DNA from: Candidimonas sp.
Lineage (GTDB): Bacteria > Pseudomonadota > Gammaproteobacteria > Burkholderiales > Burkholderiaceae_B
Length of the DNA: 33,681 nucleotides
Assembly: GCA_004297945.1 (NCBI GenBank)
Contig: SCRC01000119.1
Location: 1 to 33,681, forward strand
Direction of reading: 5' to 3'
Below are positions 8,014 to 18,101 of the stretch, in pieces. The translations under genes were made by a program, and so were the position numbers. The notes under the pieces are model-generated. The model saw nothing but the letters and a program-made list of their open reading frames with translations. It ran no database searches and was not told the DNA's origin. The stretch's first letter is position 1. Every line of letters begins with the position of its first letter.

Positions 8014-8766
8014 CTACGATTTGTCGTGCCTGTTGAGGAGCAACAATTTGCTGTAGCGGAAAAAGCTTCCGGCGGCGCCGGTGACGGCGAGGATGAAGCC
8101 TTCCTTGCCATCCAGAAAGCCGCGCCGGAAGATATAGATTCGGATAAAAGTCCATGCCGCGTGACCTGCGGCCGCAGGCGCGCTGGCCTTTTTCCCCCTG
8201 GCATGCATCAGGGCGGCTGCATCTGTGGAATAACGATTCATCTTGGCGATCAGGCTCTCCATATCCGCATAGGGATAATGCAGGAAATGGCCATCCAGGA
8301 CGACGGCGGGATGCTCCGATTGCACGCTTTCATGCACCGCCGCATCCGAAAACCGGGCGGCGCCCCGCTTGAACAAACGCAGCACATGATCGGGCCACCA
8401 CCCGCTGTGGCGTATCCAGCGTCCACAAAAATTCGAAAGGCGCGCGATCTTGTAGGCCTGGGCTCGCGGGTTTTGGAGCTCATTGCGGATGGCTTGCGCA
8501 AGCTCGGGCGTAACGCGTTCATCGGCGTCAATCGAGAGCACCCATTCTCCGGTCGCCAAATCGAGAGCGCGATTCTTTTGCGGGCCGAAACCAGGCCAGT
8601 CAGACGTTTGCGATACTTTTGCGCCTTTTGCCCGTGCGATTGAACAGGTGTCGTCGGTGCTACCGCTATCGAGCACAATGATTTCGTCGGCAAAAGCCAC
8701 CGAGTCCAGGCATGGCCCAATATTGCGGGCTTCGTTTTTGCTTATGATGATGACCGATAGTGTCAT
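8014..8766 (-). CDS. GT2-family LPS core glycosyltransferase (WaaE/KdtX-like)
   Basis: A 250-residue family 2 transferase resembling WaaE (KdtX), which in enteric bacteria adds a beta-1,4-glucose to inner-core heptose I. The start MTLSVIIISKNEARNI and the block ADEIIVLDSGSTDDT (27-40) are typical. The catalytic DxD is SIDADE with D80 and D82. A hydrophobic C-terminal segment rich in aromatic residues probably attaches it to the membrane. Its ATG overlaps the stop of the upstream deacetylase by 4 bases (8763-8766), suggesting translational coupling. The donor and acceptor sugars are inferred by family only. Confidence 0.88.
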   Translation of the reverse strand: MTLSVIIISKNEARNIGPCLDSVAFADEIIVLDSGSTDDTCSIARAKGAKVSQTSDWPGFGPQKNRALDLATGEWVLSIDADERVTPELAQAIRNELQNPRAQAYKIARLSNFCGRWIRHSGWWPDHVLRLFKRGAARFSDAAVHESVQSEHPAVVLDGHFLHYPYADMESLIAKMNRYSTDAAALMHARGKKASAPAAAGHAAWTFIRIYIFRRGFLDGKEGFILAVTGAAGSFFRYSKLLLLNRHDKS

Positions 8767-9605
8767 GTGCGCGGCCTAAGCCCCCGCTGCCACCGCTTCC
8801 AGTGATTGAACAAAGGTCCGACGATGGGGTGCGCAGCGATCTGTATGCGCCGCCCGAACGAACCGCCCGATGTATTGCGCACTGCAAAACGGTAAATCGA
8901 TGCGGGATCCGTGCCAGGCCGATTCTGCCCAAAGGCCTGCGTGGTGTACAGATAGCGAAAGCCCTCCTCCTGAGCGATGCGTACATAATCGGCGTCGAAA
9001 TAGCCTTGCGGCCAGCAAAAATGCTCGGACACCTCGCCCAAATTCGCTTGCAGGGCCGCACGGGAAAGCGCAAGCTCGTCGCGCATGCGTTCATTTTTCT
9101 CGGCCGCGCGGCTGCTTTGATCCCAGCGGACATGGGTGTGCGTGTGACTATGAAATTCAAAGACGCCAGCAGCGCGCATGGTCTGGATTTCACTCCAGCG
9201 AAGAATTACATCGTCGCTGCGGCCTTGTTCGATAAGCCGCTCGCACTCGTCGTGCGCAGGCGTTTCAGGCAAGCCATCTTGCCCCAGATAATGGCGAACG
9301 GGGCCATCATTGACCCATGATGTCACCAGAAAGACCAGCGCGGTATAGCCATATTTTTTCAGCAGGGGATATGCGTAAACCCAGTTATCCAGGTAGCCAT
9401 CGTCAAAGGTGATCAAAATGGATCGGGACGGGGCCTTTTGTCCCCGAAGGTGCCGTGCAAAGTCGGCGCCGGAAAGGGAACGATAGCGGCGGCGCGCCAG
9501 CCATATCAGTTGCCGCTCGAAATTATCGGGCGAAGTCGTGATCATGCCTGGGGTCGGAGACACGTGGTGATACATCAGCACTGGAACCGCCTCTGCGCGC
9601 TTCAT
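8763..9605 (-). CDS. Polysaccharide deacetylase (NodB domain), second of two
   Basis: A 280-residue CE4 deacetylase from the ATG at 9605. That start gives MKRAEAVPVLMYHHVSP and overlaps the upstream transferase stop as ATGA; a longer frame to 9692 would lie deep inside that transferase. The TFDDG motif is at 66-70 and the metal histidines are H154 and H158 within FHSHTHTH. No signal peptide is seen. Bordetella pertussis is known to have a four-gene LPS core cluster of glycosyltransferases plus a deacetylase needed for full-length core; this gene, or the first deacetylase, is likely its counterpart. The exact substrate, probably an N-acetylated hexosamine in the core, is inferred. Confidence 0.88.
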   Translation of the reverse strand: MKRAEAVPVLMYHHVSPTPGMITTSPDNFERQLIWLARRRYRSLSGADFARHLRGQKAPSRSILITFDDGYLDNWVYAYPLLKKYGYTALVFLVTSWVNDGPVRHYLGQDGLPETPAHDECERLIEQGRSDDVILRWSEIQTMRAAGVFEFHSHTHTHVRWDQSSRAAEKNERMRDELALSRAALQANLGEVSEHFCWPQGYFDADYVRIAQEEGFRYLYTTQAFGQNRPGTDPASIYRFAVRNTSGGSFGRRIQIAAHPIVGPLFNHWKRWQRGLRPRT

Positions 9606-10702
9606 GCGCGCCTCTCGGCCAGCCAGCGTGCATAACAGGACTCGATACGCTGCACCATGGCTGCGGAACCGAAACGACCGCTGTTGCGACAAAACTGGAT
9701 GCCCGCCTGCCCCATTTTGCGCCGCAAATCCGGGTCGTCTACCAGCTTTTCGATGGCCTCCGTAAGCGCGGTCTGGTCTTTAAGCGGAACCAAAAATCCG
9801 CTAACGCCTGCCTGCATCATCTCCGGCACTCCGTCTACATCAGTGCCTACCACTGGCAGGCCGGCCGCCCCCGCCTCAACAAAAACAGTCCCGGACGCTT
9901 CCTTTTGCGTGGCGAGCGCAAAGATGTCAAAGCCCGCCAACAAGTTCGGCACATCGCGGCGTGCCCCCAGCATATGTACCCGGCCCTGCAAATTCTTCGA
10001 ATCGCTATACGCTTGTATTTCTTCAAAGACAGGCGAGCCACCACCCACAAGAACCAGGTGCACATTGGCGCGTCGCTTGATCAAAGGCTCGACGGCGTCG
10101 ATCAGATCGCGATGTCCTTTTTGCGCCCGCATAACAGCCACGCAACCGATCACGATGTCATGAGGGCTCAATCCCAACTCCGCGCGCAAAGTAGACTGCT
10201 GTGGCGCTTCCTGTAGTTCGACGGCTGGATATACGGTGGCCACGTGGCCCGGAGGAACTCCACGATCGACCAAGTGGTCGCGCACAAAATCGCTGGCTGC
10301 AATAACACGATGCGGCAAGACGGTATACGACAACAGGGAGCCCACGCGATTGGCCAGATGGCGGGTGCGCACAATCAAAGGCGTTCGGGCGAGACGGCCG
10401 GCCGCAGCGGCAATAACCGTGTCGCGGCGGCTGTGGCAATTAAGTACATCAAACTCACCGGCGGCCAATATTTCACGAATGCCGGCAATGCTCCTGAAAT
10501 AATTGGCCGGCCCGTCCATAAACGTGGTGTGCACCGTAAAGCCTTCGGCGCGCAAACGCTCGGTCAGCAAGGCATGAGGCTGGCATACGGCTTCAAGATA
10601 ATGACCGCGCTCACGCATCGCCAACATCATCCGGAAAATATACTGCTCCTGCCCACCGAAACTGGTGGCGGCTTCCGAATGCAGTATGCACAAAGGCGTC
10701 AT
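9602..10702 (-). CDS. GT4-family glycosyltransferase, LPS core
   Basis: A 366-residue GT-B retaining transferase. The N terminus has SEAATSFGGQEQYIFRM, a glycine-rich acceptor-domain loop. The donor domain shows the EX7E motif as E268 to E276 (EASGTVFVE), followed by AGAAGLPVVGTDVDGVPE. The ATG at 10702 overlaps the dnaE stop as ATGA, and its own stop overlaps the next start in the same way, so it joins dnaE to the LPS cluster. It should add one core sugar in the cytoplasm; which one is unknown. Confidence 0.88.
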   Translation of the reverse strand: MTPLCILHSEAATSFGGQEQYIFRMMLAMRERGHYLEAVCQPHALLTERLRAEGFTVHTTFMDGPANYFRSIAGIREILAAGEFDVLNCHSRRDTVIAAAAGRLARTPLIVRTRHLANRVGSLLSYTVLPHRVIAASDFVRDHLVDRGVPPGHVATVYPAVELQEAPQQSTLRAELGLSPHDIVIGCVAVMRAQKGHRDLIDAVEPLIKRRANVHLVLVGGGSPVFEEIQAYSDSKNLQGRVHMLGARRDVPNLLAGFDIFALATQKEASGTVFVEAGAAGLPVVGTDVDGVPEMMQAGVSGFLVPLKDQTALTEAIEKLVDDPDLRRKMGQAGIQFCRNSGRFGSAAMVQRIESCYARWLAERRA

Positions 10703-13700
10703 GAATAGCGAATCTCCACGCTATCGGGTGAAGTCCATCGCGACAATTGATCGAACAGGCTATCGGCCATGCGCACGCGCCACTCTTCACCCAGGCGCAG
10801 CGTGCATAGAAAGTCGCGGCGTTCAAGCACAATTTCGACAGGCACCCCAGGTGCTCCATTTTCAGGTTCGGCACGAAAAGGGTTCAACACTTGACGCAAA
10901 CGCGCCGCATCGGTGTTGCCATTCAAGGTAATACGCAAGGCCTGAGCCCGTTCTTCGCGCGCCAGTTGCAGGTCGAACAAGGATTCGGCGGAAATACGCA
11001 AACCGCCCGAATAATCGTCGTGACTGACTTTGCCGTGAACAATGATCAATTGATCTTCTTTCAGGCGCTGGCGGTGCTGTTCGTACAGTTCGTTGAAAAT
11101 CGCCACCTCAATCTGCGAAGAGCCATCATCGAGCACGGCATAGAGCATCTTGCCGCGCCGTGTCATTTTGGGCCGCAGCGCAGCCAGCACGCCCGCAAAC
11201 CATTGCAAGCCGCGCGCCGCCTCCAGGCGCGCCAGCGGCCTGGGAGCGAAACGGCGCACCTCGTCGCGCCACGCATCAAAGAGATGACCACTGAAATAAA
11301 ACCCCATGGCGGCCTTTTCCTCGGCAAGCCGGGTTTGCAGACCCCAGTGAGGCACTTTGGCCAATTCGCCCTCGACGATATCGTTGCTGTCGTCAGCGAA
11401 CAACGACACCTGATTGGCGCTGCGTTCGGCTTGTTCGGCGGCTTCGATAGCGTTGCCGACCGTAGCGAGCAAGGCCGCGCGGTTAGCCTCGATCGCGTCA
11501 AACGCGCCGGCGCGAATCAAGGCTTCGACGGTGCGTCGATTAACCGTGTGCCGGTTGACCTTGTGGCAAAAATCGAACAGGCTGGTATAGGGGCCATCTT
11601 GTTCGCGTGCACGGATAATTTCTTCGACAGCGCCTTGTCCCGTGCCTTTGACGGCCCCCAGGCCATAGCGAATCGTGCGCGGCGGCTTGCCTTCCTGAGT
11701 AGAGCGGTCGGCCACTGGCTCGAAGCGATAAGGCGACGCGTTCACATCGGGCGGCAATACCTCGACCCCATTGGCCAGCGCATCTTTCCAGAAGGTCTGT
11801 ATTTTGTCGGTATCGTCCATATCGGCGGACAAGGTCGCCGCCAGAAATTCGGCAGGATGGTGCGCCTTGAGCCACGCGGTCTGATAGGCGATCAGCGCAT
11901 AAGCCGCCGAGTGACTCTTGTTGAAACCGTAGCCGGCGAACTTTTCCATCAGGTCAAACAGCTTGACCGCCAACGTGGCGTCGTAGCCCTTCTTTACCGC
12001 GCCTTTTTCAAAAATTTCGCGATGCTCGGCCATCTCTTCGGCCTTTTTCTTACCCATGGCGCGACGCAACAAGTCAGCCCCACCCAGGGTATAGCCGCCG
12101 ATAATCTGCGAAATCAGCATGACCTGCTCTTGGTACACAATGACACCATAGGTGCTTTTGAGTACCGACTCGAGATCTTTGTGAAAATAGTCGACTTCGG
12201 CGCGGCCATGCTTGCGATTGACGAAATCGTTCACCATGCCCGACTCTAACGGCCCTGGCCGGTAAAGCGCCAGCATGGCGATAATGTCTTCGAAGGTGTT
12301 GGGCTGCAAATTCTTGAGCAGCTCCTTCATGCCGCGCGATTCAAGCTGAAATACCGAGGTCGTATTGCCTTGCGTCAACAGCTTGTAGGATTCAGGGTCG
12401 TCCAGCGGCAAGGCCATCAAGTCGAACTCGCGCTGGCTTTCGTTGAAGCGGCGCACAAAACGCACTGCCCAATCCAGAATTGTTAAATTGCGCAAGCCCA
12501 AAAAGTCGAACTTTACCAAGCCAACGGCTTCGACATCGTCTTTGTCGAATTGCGACATGGCGCTGCTATCTGTGCCCGGCTGGCAATACAGGGGGCAAAA
12601 ATCAGTGAGCTTGCCTGGCGCGATCAGCACGCCGCCGGCATGCATGCCGATATTGCGAGTCAGGCCTTCGAGCGGCCGTGCGAGGTCTATAAGTGCTCTG
12701 ACCTCCTCATCCTGTTCATAGCGCTCTTTGAATGCCGGTTCCTGTTCCAGGGCGCGGCTCAAGGTCCACGGGTCGGCGGGATTGAATGGAATCAGCTTGG
12801 ACAGACCATCGCACAGCATATACGGCATATCGAGCACGCGGCCCACATCGCGCACCACAGCTTTGGCGCCCAGCGTGCCAAAGGTGGCAATCTGACTGAC
12901 AGCCTCCTTGCCGTATTTCTGTTTGACATAATCGATAACACGTTCGCGATTATCCTGGCAAAAATCGACATCGAAATCGGGCATGGACACCCGTTCCGGG
13001 TTCAAAAACCGCTCGAACAGCAAGTCATAACGCAAGGGATCCAGATCAGTAATGCCCAACGAATACGCCACCAGCGACCCAGCTCCCGATCCTCTCCCCG
13101 GCCCCACTGGCACGCCATTGTGCTTGCCCCAGTTGATGAAGTCGGCCACGATCAGGAAATAACCCGAAAAGCCCATGCTGGTGATGGTCTTGCATTCCCA
13201 TTGCAGGCGTTCGGAATACGTCGCATCGTGAGCCAGACGTTCGCGCGCATCGGGAAACAGTTGCGCCATGCGTCGCAGCAAACCCTCTTCTGCCAGCCGA
13301 ACCAGATAGTCGTCCAGCGTAACCCCTTCAGGGGTCGGAAAATTGGGCAAGCACGGCGTCCCCAGATCCAGCGTCAGATTGCAGCGCTTGGCAATTTCAA
13401 CGGTATTGGACAGTGCCGAAGGGATGTCGGCGAAACGCCGGCCCATTTCTTCTGAGCTCAACAAATACTGGTCTTCGGTAAAACGGCGTACGCGTTTGGG
13501 GTTGGACAACTGTTCGCCATCGGCGATGCATACCCGAGCTTCATGAGCACGGAAGTCGCTGACATCCATAAACTGTACCGGATGCGTGGCGGCCACCGGC
13601 AGTTTTAATTCTGCGGCCAGGCGCAAGGCAGCCTGAACATAGGCTTCGTCGCCCTCGACGCCAGTGCGCTGTAATTCAATATAGTAGCGATCAGGAAACC

Positions 13701-14190
13701 GCTTGGCCCACCACTGCATCATGGCCCGAGCCTCGGGCTCTCGGCCCGCTTCCAGCGCCTGGCCGACCTCGCCGCCGCGCGCGCCCGACAACACGATCAA
13801 CCCCGCACTATCAGCCAGCCATTCGCGACGGACTTCGGCGCGCCCGCGGTACTGATTATCCAGCCACGCCCGTGTCAGCACGTCGCAAAGATTCAAATAG
13901 CCCTCGCGGTCAGTCACGATCAATAGCAAACGGCTGGGCCTGTCCCGATCCTGGTCATTTTGCAACCAGATATCGCAACCGGCAATGGGTTTGACGCCGT
14001 GGCTGCGAGCCTCTTTGTAAAATTTGATCAAGCCAAAAAGATTGGTCAGATCGGTCAGCGCCACCGCCGGTTGCCCAAATTCGGCCACGCGGCCAACGAG
14101 GTTGGGAATACGCACGATCCCATCCACCACCGAAAACTCGGAGTGAACGCGCAGATGCACAAAAGAAGATGAATTAGTTGCTTGAGTCAT
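10699..14190 (-). CDS. dnaE: DNA polymerase III subunit alpha
   Basis: Catalytic subunit of the replicative DNA polymerase. The 1163 residues match the usual proteobacterial DnaE length. An N-terminal PHP domain starts at FVHLRVHSEFSVVDG (10-24). The three catalytic aspartates appear as D405 and D407 in PDFDVDF and D562 in KFDFLGLR, with the fingers and helix-hairpin-helix regions following and an OB-fold near 990-1070. The ATG start follows the hrpA stop by 51 bases. The stop codon overlaps the start of an LPS glycosyltransferase gene. No internal stop or frameshift is seen. Confidence 0.98.
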   Translation of the reverse strand: MTQATNSSSFVHLRVHSEFSVVDGIVRIPNLVGRVAEFGQPAVALTDLTNLFGLIKFYKEARSHGVKPIAGCDIWLQNDQDRDRPSRLLLIVTDREGYLNLCDVLTRAWLDNQYRGRAEVRREWLADSAGLIVLSGARGGEVGQALEAGREPEARAMMQWWAKRFPDRYYIELQRTGVEGDEAYVQAALRLAAELKLPVAATHPVQFMDVSDFRAHEARVCIADGEQLSNPKRVRRFTEDQYLLSSEEMGRRFADIPSALSNTVEIAKRCNLTLDLGTPCLPNFPTPEGVTLDDYLVRLAEEGLLRRMAQLFPDARERLAHDATYSERLQWECKTITSMGFSGYFLIVADFINWGKHNGVPVGPGRGSGAGSLVAYSLGITDLDPLRYDLLFERFLNPERVSMPDFDVDFCQDNRERVIDYVKQKYGKEAVSQIATFGTLGAKAVVRDVGRVLDMPYMLCDGLSKLIPFNPADPWTLSRALEQEPAFKERYEQDEEVRALIDLARPLEGLTRNIGMHAGGVLIAPGKLTDFCPLYCQPGTDSSAMSQFDKDDVEAVGLVKFDFLGLRNLTILDWAVRFVRRFNESQREFDLMALPLDDPESYKLLTQGNTTSVFQLESRGMKELLKNLQPNTFEDIIAMLALYRPGPLESGMVNDFVNRKHGRAEVDYFHKDLESVLKSTYGVIVYQEQVMLISQIIGGYTLGGADLLRRAMGKKKAEEMAEHREIFEKGAVKKGYDATLAVKLFDLMEKFAGYGFNKSHSAAYALIAYQTAWLKAHHPAEFLAATLSADMDDTDKIQTFWKDALANGVEVLPPDVNASPYRFEPVADRSTQEGKPPRTIRYGLGAVKGTGQGAVEEIIRAREQDGPYTSLFDFCHKVNRHTVNRRTVEALIRAGAFDAIEANRAALLATVGNAIEAAEQAERSANQVSLFADDSNDIVEGELAKVPHWGLQTRLAEEKAAMGFYFSGHLFDAWRDEVRRFAPRPLARLEAARGLQWFAGVLAALRPKMTRRGKMLYAVLDDGSSQIEVAIFNELYEQHRQRLKEDQLIIVHGKVSHDDYSGGLRISAESLFDLQLAREERAQALRITLNGNTDAARLRQVLNPFRAEPENGAPGVPVEIVLERRDFLCTLRLGEEWRVRMADSLFDQLSRWTSPDSVEIRYS

Positions 14191-14241
14191 TGTCCAGATT
14201 GTACTCAGAGAGCCTGCCGTCTGCGTTGAAATGGACCGTTC

Positions 14242-17200
14242 TTACCGTTGTAACATGGACCACGCCTTTTGCAACCGTTTGACAGACACCGGCATAGGCG
14301 TGCGCAACTCCTGGGCGAACAAGGCCACCCTCAATTCTTCAAGCAGCCAGCGGAACTCTTCCAGCCCGGCGTCGGGCGCCCCTTTGAGGGCGGATTGCGC
14401 ACGTTGATACTGTGTCGCCAGCGGTGCAATATCGGCGCTCAGGCGGGCGTCCCGTGCGGGATCGGCGCGCAGCTTGTCAATGCGAGCGACAGCCGCCTTA
14501 AAGTAACGCGGGTACTGAGACAACTGCCGATATGGGGTCGCGCGCACGAACCATTTGCCCATCAAGTCGCCCGCCTGTTTTTGCAGGTCGGCGTACGCCG
14601 CCGCGTGAGGCTTGGCCTGTGGCAATTTTTTCTGTAGAACGGCCCATTCAGCCAGAATTTGCCCGGTCAGGCGGGCGATTTCCTGCGCCAGCAAGCCCAG
14701 ACGGCTTTTACCTTCATTGCGGCGTTGCTCGAAGCCGGCTTGATCACTGGGCCAAGGCTCGGCCAGGCAGGCCTGCTCCAGCGCGCAATCAATGATTTGA
14801 TCTTTTAGTTCCTCCTGCGTGCCCAGGCTCATGTACAGCATACCCATATGGGTCAAGCCCTGTAAATTCTTTTCCAGGAATTTGACCTGCTCGCGCAAGC
14901 CCAGACGAAACAGGCGCAACAGGCCGGATCGGTGCTGCTGCCGGGCTTCGGACGGATCATCGAACACATCCAGATCGCAATAGGCGCCACGGTCGATCAG
15001 GGCCGGGTAGCCCACAAATGACCGGCCCTTGCGTTTGATTTCCATAATCTCTGGCAAAGACCCGAATGTCCAGCCGGTCAGATGTTCGTGCGCCAGCGTC
15101 TGCGCTACCTGGTGGTCGTGCACCGCAAATTTCTGAAAAGACTCTTGAGCCTGGCGGCCATGCTCGGCCTTGAGCTGATCAAGATTGCGGCTGCCAGACA
15201 GCATGCGGCCATGTTCGTCCATCACTTTGAAGTTCATGAACAGATGCGGCGCCAGTGTCTCGATCTTGAAGTCGCTGCGCAGCGGCCTGATCTTGACCTG
15301 TTCCCACATGTCGGCGGCGATGGCCTCCAGCAAGCCGGTATCGGGACTGGCCGACCGTTCAAACCAGCGCTCGAAGAATTTATTTGCATAGTCGGGCAAG
15401 GGGACACAATGGCGTCGCATTTTCTGCGGCAAGGACTTCAGCAACATATGCACTTTTTCCTTCAGCATGCCAGGAACCAGCCATTCGCAACGCATGGGGT
15501 CGATCTGGTTCAAGGCGAACAAGGGGACGAGGAGTGTCACACCATCGCGCACCGAACCAGGCTCGAAGTGGTACTCCAGCGCCATCCGCACCCCTTGCCA
15601 CTCGACCGCTTTAGGAAACACGTCAGTTGTCACTCCCGCCGCTTCATGCCGCATCAATGCGTCGCGCGTCAGCAGCAGCGCCTGAGTCGCCGTCCTGTCC
15701 AGACCCCGGGCCCATTTCTCCAACGTGATCGTCTGACAAATCTCAGCGGGGATTTGCTGATCGTAAAAAGCATAGATAAGCGCCTCATCGACCAGAATGT
15801 CAGGGCGGCGCGACTGATGTTCAAGCTTTTCGATCGAGGCAATCAGTTGCCGGTTGTGACCGACAAACGGCAAGGCCGTGTCAATATCGCCCGGCACCAG
15901 AGCCTGCCGGATGAAGATCTCCCGCGCCTGCACCACATCCACCTTGCCAAAGTGAATGCGGCGACCCGTATAGACGGGCAAACCGTAGAGCGTCGCCCGT
16001 TCATTGGCCACCACTTGCCCGGCCTTTTTTTCCCAACGGGGGTCGGACCGAACACGGCGAATCAGGTGCGCGCCGGCCCGTTCGAGCCAAACGGGATCGA
16101 TTTTCGCCACACAGCGCGCATACAGGCGAGTGGTCTCGACCAACTCGGCCGCCACCAGCCAGCGTCCGGCCTTTTTAACGAGGCGTGAACCCGGATGAAT
16201 CTGAAACCGGATATCGCGCGCGCCCTGGTAACCGCTGCCTTCCTCGCTTTTAAGACCAATATTGCCCAACAGCCCAGCCAGCAACGCCATATGGGTCTGC
16301 TCGTAAGTGGCCTCGAGCGTGTTCACACGCCAACCTTGCTCCCCCACCAGCGCGGCTAACTGAGTATGCACATCGCGCCACTCGCGCAAGCGCAAAGGTG
16401 AAAGAAAACTCTGTCGCAACAGGCTAACCAGCTTGCGTTGCGACGCTTTGTGCGCCACTTGCTCACCATACCAGCGCCATAGCTTCAGATACGAAAGGAA
16501 TTCAGATTTATCGTCGCCGAACTTGGCCTGCGCACTTTCGGCCGCTTCGCGTTCGGCCTGGGGACGATCACGCGGGTCCTGCACCGACAAGGCTGAGGCA
16601 ATGATCAGGATTTCCGCCAAACATTGCTGGTCCCGTGCCTCGAGTATCATGCGCGCCAGGCGTGGATCGACGGGCAGGCGCGCCAGTATCTGTCCGGTTT
16701 GAGTCAACTGATTGGCATCGTCCAGCGCGCCCAGCTCTTGCAGCAAATGATAGCCATCGGCGATCGCCCGGCCCGACGGCGCATCCACAAATGGAAAAGT
16801 CTCGATGTCGTCGAGCCTAAGGGCCTTCATGCGCAAGATGACCGAAGCGAGCGACGAGCGCAACACCTCGGGGTCGGTAAAGGCGGGTCGATTCTTGAAG
16901 TCGGCCTCGTCGTACAGACGCACACAGACGCCGGGGCCTATCCGCCCGCAGCGCCCCGAGCGCTGATTGGCCGAGGCCTGGCTAATGGCCTCTATATGCA
17001 GCTGTTCTACCTTGTTGCGCCACGAATAGCGCTTGACGCGCGCCAGCCCGCTATCGACCACATAACGTATCCCAGGAACAGTCAGGGAGGTTTCCGCCAC
17101 ATTGGTGGCCAGCACAATGCGCCGGCCATTGCCTTGCGGGTGAAAAATGCGTTCCTGTTCGGCCTGCGACAAACGGGCGAAAAGCGGCAGCACTTCTGTG

Positions 17201-18072
17201 CCCAGCGGATGGTTCTTGCGCAAGGCCTCGGCCGCCTCGCGAATTTCGCGCTCGCCTGGCAAAAACACCAGGACGTCGCCCGCGCCATGACGAGCACATT
17301 CGGCCACGCCGTCAACGATGGCGTCAATCAGATCACGTTCCTCGTCCGCGTCAGCGCGACGACGATTAGAATCGACCTGCTCTGCGGCGGGCTCTTGCCG
17401 CACGGGGCGATACAGAATATCTACTGGGTACAGCCGGCCGGACACTTCAAGAACCGGAGCCGGGACGCCTTCATGCGAAAAGTGCTGCGCAAAACGGCTG
17501 GCATCGATGGTGGCTGAGGTAATGATCAGCTTCAAATCGGGCCGCTTGGGCAGCATCTGCCGCAAATAACCCAACAAGAAGTCGATATTCAGGCTGCGCT
17601 CGTGCGCCTCGTCGATGATAATCGTGTCGTAGCGTCGCAGCAGCGGGTCGCGCTGAGATTCGGCCAGCAAGATTCCGTCGGTCATCAACTTGATCGCCGC
17701 TTGGGGCCCCATGCGATCATTGAACCGTATCTGATAGCCCACCCAGTCGCCCAGCTCGGTTTTCAGTTCCTCGGCAATCCGCCTGGCTACGGACGTGGCA
17801 GCCAAACGCCGTGGCTGAGTGTGGCCTATCATCTTTACCGTGCCGCGCCCCAGTTCCAGACAGATTTTAGGCAACTGCGTGGTTTTCCCCGAACCCGTTT
17901 CACCACAGACAATGACCACTTGATGTGCCTTGATGGCCGCGGCAATATCCTCGCGCCGGCCGCTGACCGGCAAGTCTTCCGGATAGGTGATGGGCGGCAA
18001 GGGACGAGGCGCGCCTGGCCGTTTGCGCGGATTTGGCGACACTTTGGCAACTGAATTCACAGACTCTTGCAT
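14242..18072 (-). CDS. hrpA: ATP-dependent RNA helicase HrpA
   Basis: DEAH-box helicase of 1276 residues, close to the 1300 of E. coli HrpA. In E. coli it acts on mRNA and stalled ribosomes. Walker A GETGSGKTT is at 57-65, the DEAH box at 154-157 (IIIDEAHERS) and helicase motif VI near QRSGRCGRIGPG. The helicase-associated and OB-fold regions follow, then the long C-terminal DUF3418-type extension that distinguishes HrpA from HrpB. The ATG at 18072 lies in the AT-rich gap shared with divergent argA. It is first in a minus-strand series continuing into dnaE and LPS genes. Confidence 0.96.
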   Translation of the reverse strand: MQESVNSVAKVSPNPRKRPGAPRPLPPITYPEDLPVSGRREDIAAAIKAHQVVIVCGETGSGKTTQLPKICLELGRGTVKMIGHTQPRRLAATSVARRIAEELKTELGDWVGYQIRFNDRMGPQAAIKLMTDGILLAESQRDPLLRRYDTIIIDEAHERSLNIDFLLGYLRQMLPKRPDLKLIITSATIDASRFAQHFSHEGVPAPVLEVSGRLYPVDILYRPVRQEPAAEQVDSNRRRADADEERDLIDAIVDGVAECARHGAGDVLVFLPGEREIREAAEALRKNHPLGTEVLPLFARLSQAEQERIFHPQGNGRRIVLATNVAETSLTVPGIRYVVDSGLARVKRYSWRNKVEQLHIEAISQASANQRSGRCGRIGPGVCVRLYDEADFKNRPAFTDPEVLRSSLASVILRMKALRLDDIETFPFVDAPSGRAIADGYHLLQELGALDDANQLTQTGQILARLPVDPRLARMILEARDQQCLAEILIIASALSVQDPRDRPQAEREAAESAQAKFGDDKSEFLSYLKLWRWYGEQVAHKASQRKLVSLLRQSFLSPLRLREWRDVHTQLAALVGEQGWRVNTLEATYEQTHMALLAGLLGNIGLKSEEGSGYQGARDIRFQIHPGSRLVKKAGRWLVAAELVETTRLYARCVAKIDPVWLERAGAHLIRRVRSDPRWEKKAGQVVANERATLYGLPVYTGRRIHFGKVDVVQAREIFIRQALVPGDIDTALPFVGHNRQLIASIEKLEHQSRRPDILVDEALIYAFYDQQIPAEICQTITLEKWARGLDRTATQALLLTRDALMRHEAAGVTTDVFPKAVEWQGVRMALEYHFEPGSVRDGVTLLVPLFALNQIDPMRCEWLVPGMLKEKVHMLLKSLPQKMRRHCVPLPDYANKFFERWFERSASPDTGLLEAIAADMWEQVKIRPLRSDFKIETLAPHLFMNFKVMDEHGRMLSGSRNLDQLKAEHGRQAQESFQKFAVHDHQVAQTLAHEHLTGWTFGSLPEIMEIKRKGRSFVGYPALIDRGAYCDLDVFDDPSEARQQHRSGLLRLFRLGLREQVKFLEKNLQGLTHMGMLYMSLGTQEELKDQIIDCALEQACLAEPWPSDQAGFEQRRNEGKSRLGLLAQEIARLTGQILAEWAVLQKKLPQAKPHAAAYADLQKQAGDLMGKWFVRATPYRQLSQYPRYFKAAVARIDKLRADPARDARLSADIAPLATQYQRAQSALKGAPDAGLEEFRWLLEELRVALFAQELRTPMPVSVKRLQKAWSMLQR

Positions 18073-18101
18073 AAATATTCTTTTCGATGGTCTGCACTCA
18101 T

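Noticed and set aside
7582..8643. 353-residue plus-strand open frame across the deacetylase and GT2 genes
   Set aside because: It crosses two genes with complete catalytic motifs on the other strand and has no family-like features.
10891..12249. Long plus-strand open frame opposite dnaE (also 12550-13455)
   Set aside because: It lies wholly antisense to a clearly intact dnaE and its translation shows no recognisable domain; typical of shadow frames in GC-rich coding DNA.
15082..16188. Long plus-strand open frames opposite hrpA (also 16624-17517)
   Set aside because: Antisense to an intact helicase gene, compositionally odd, no domain recognised.
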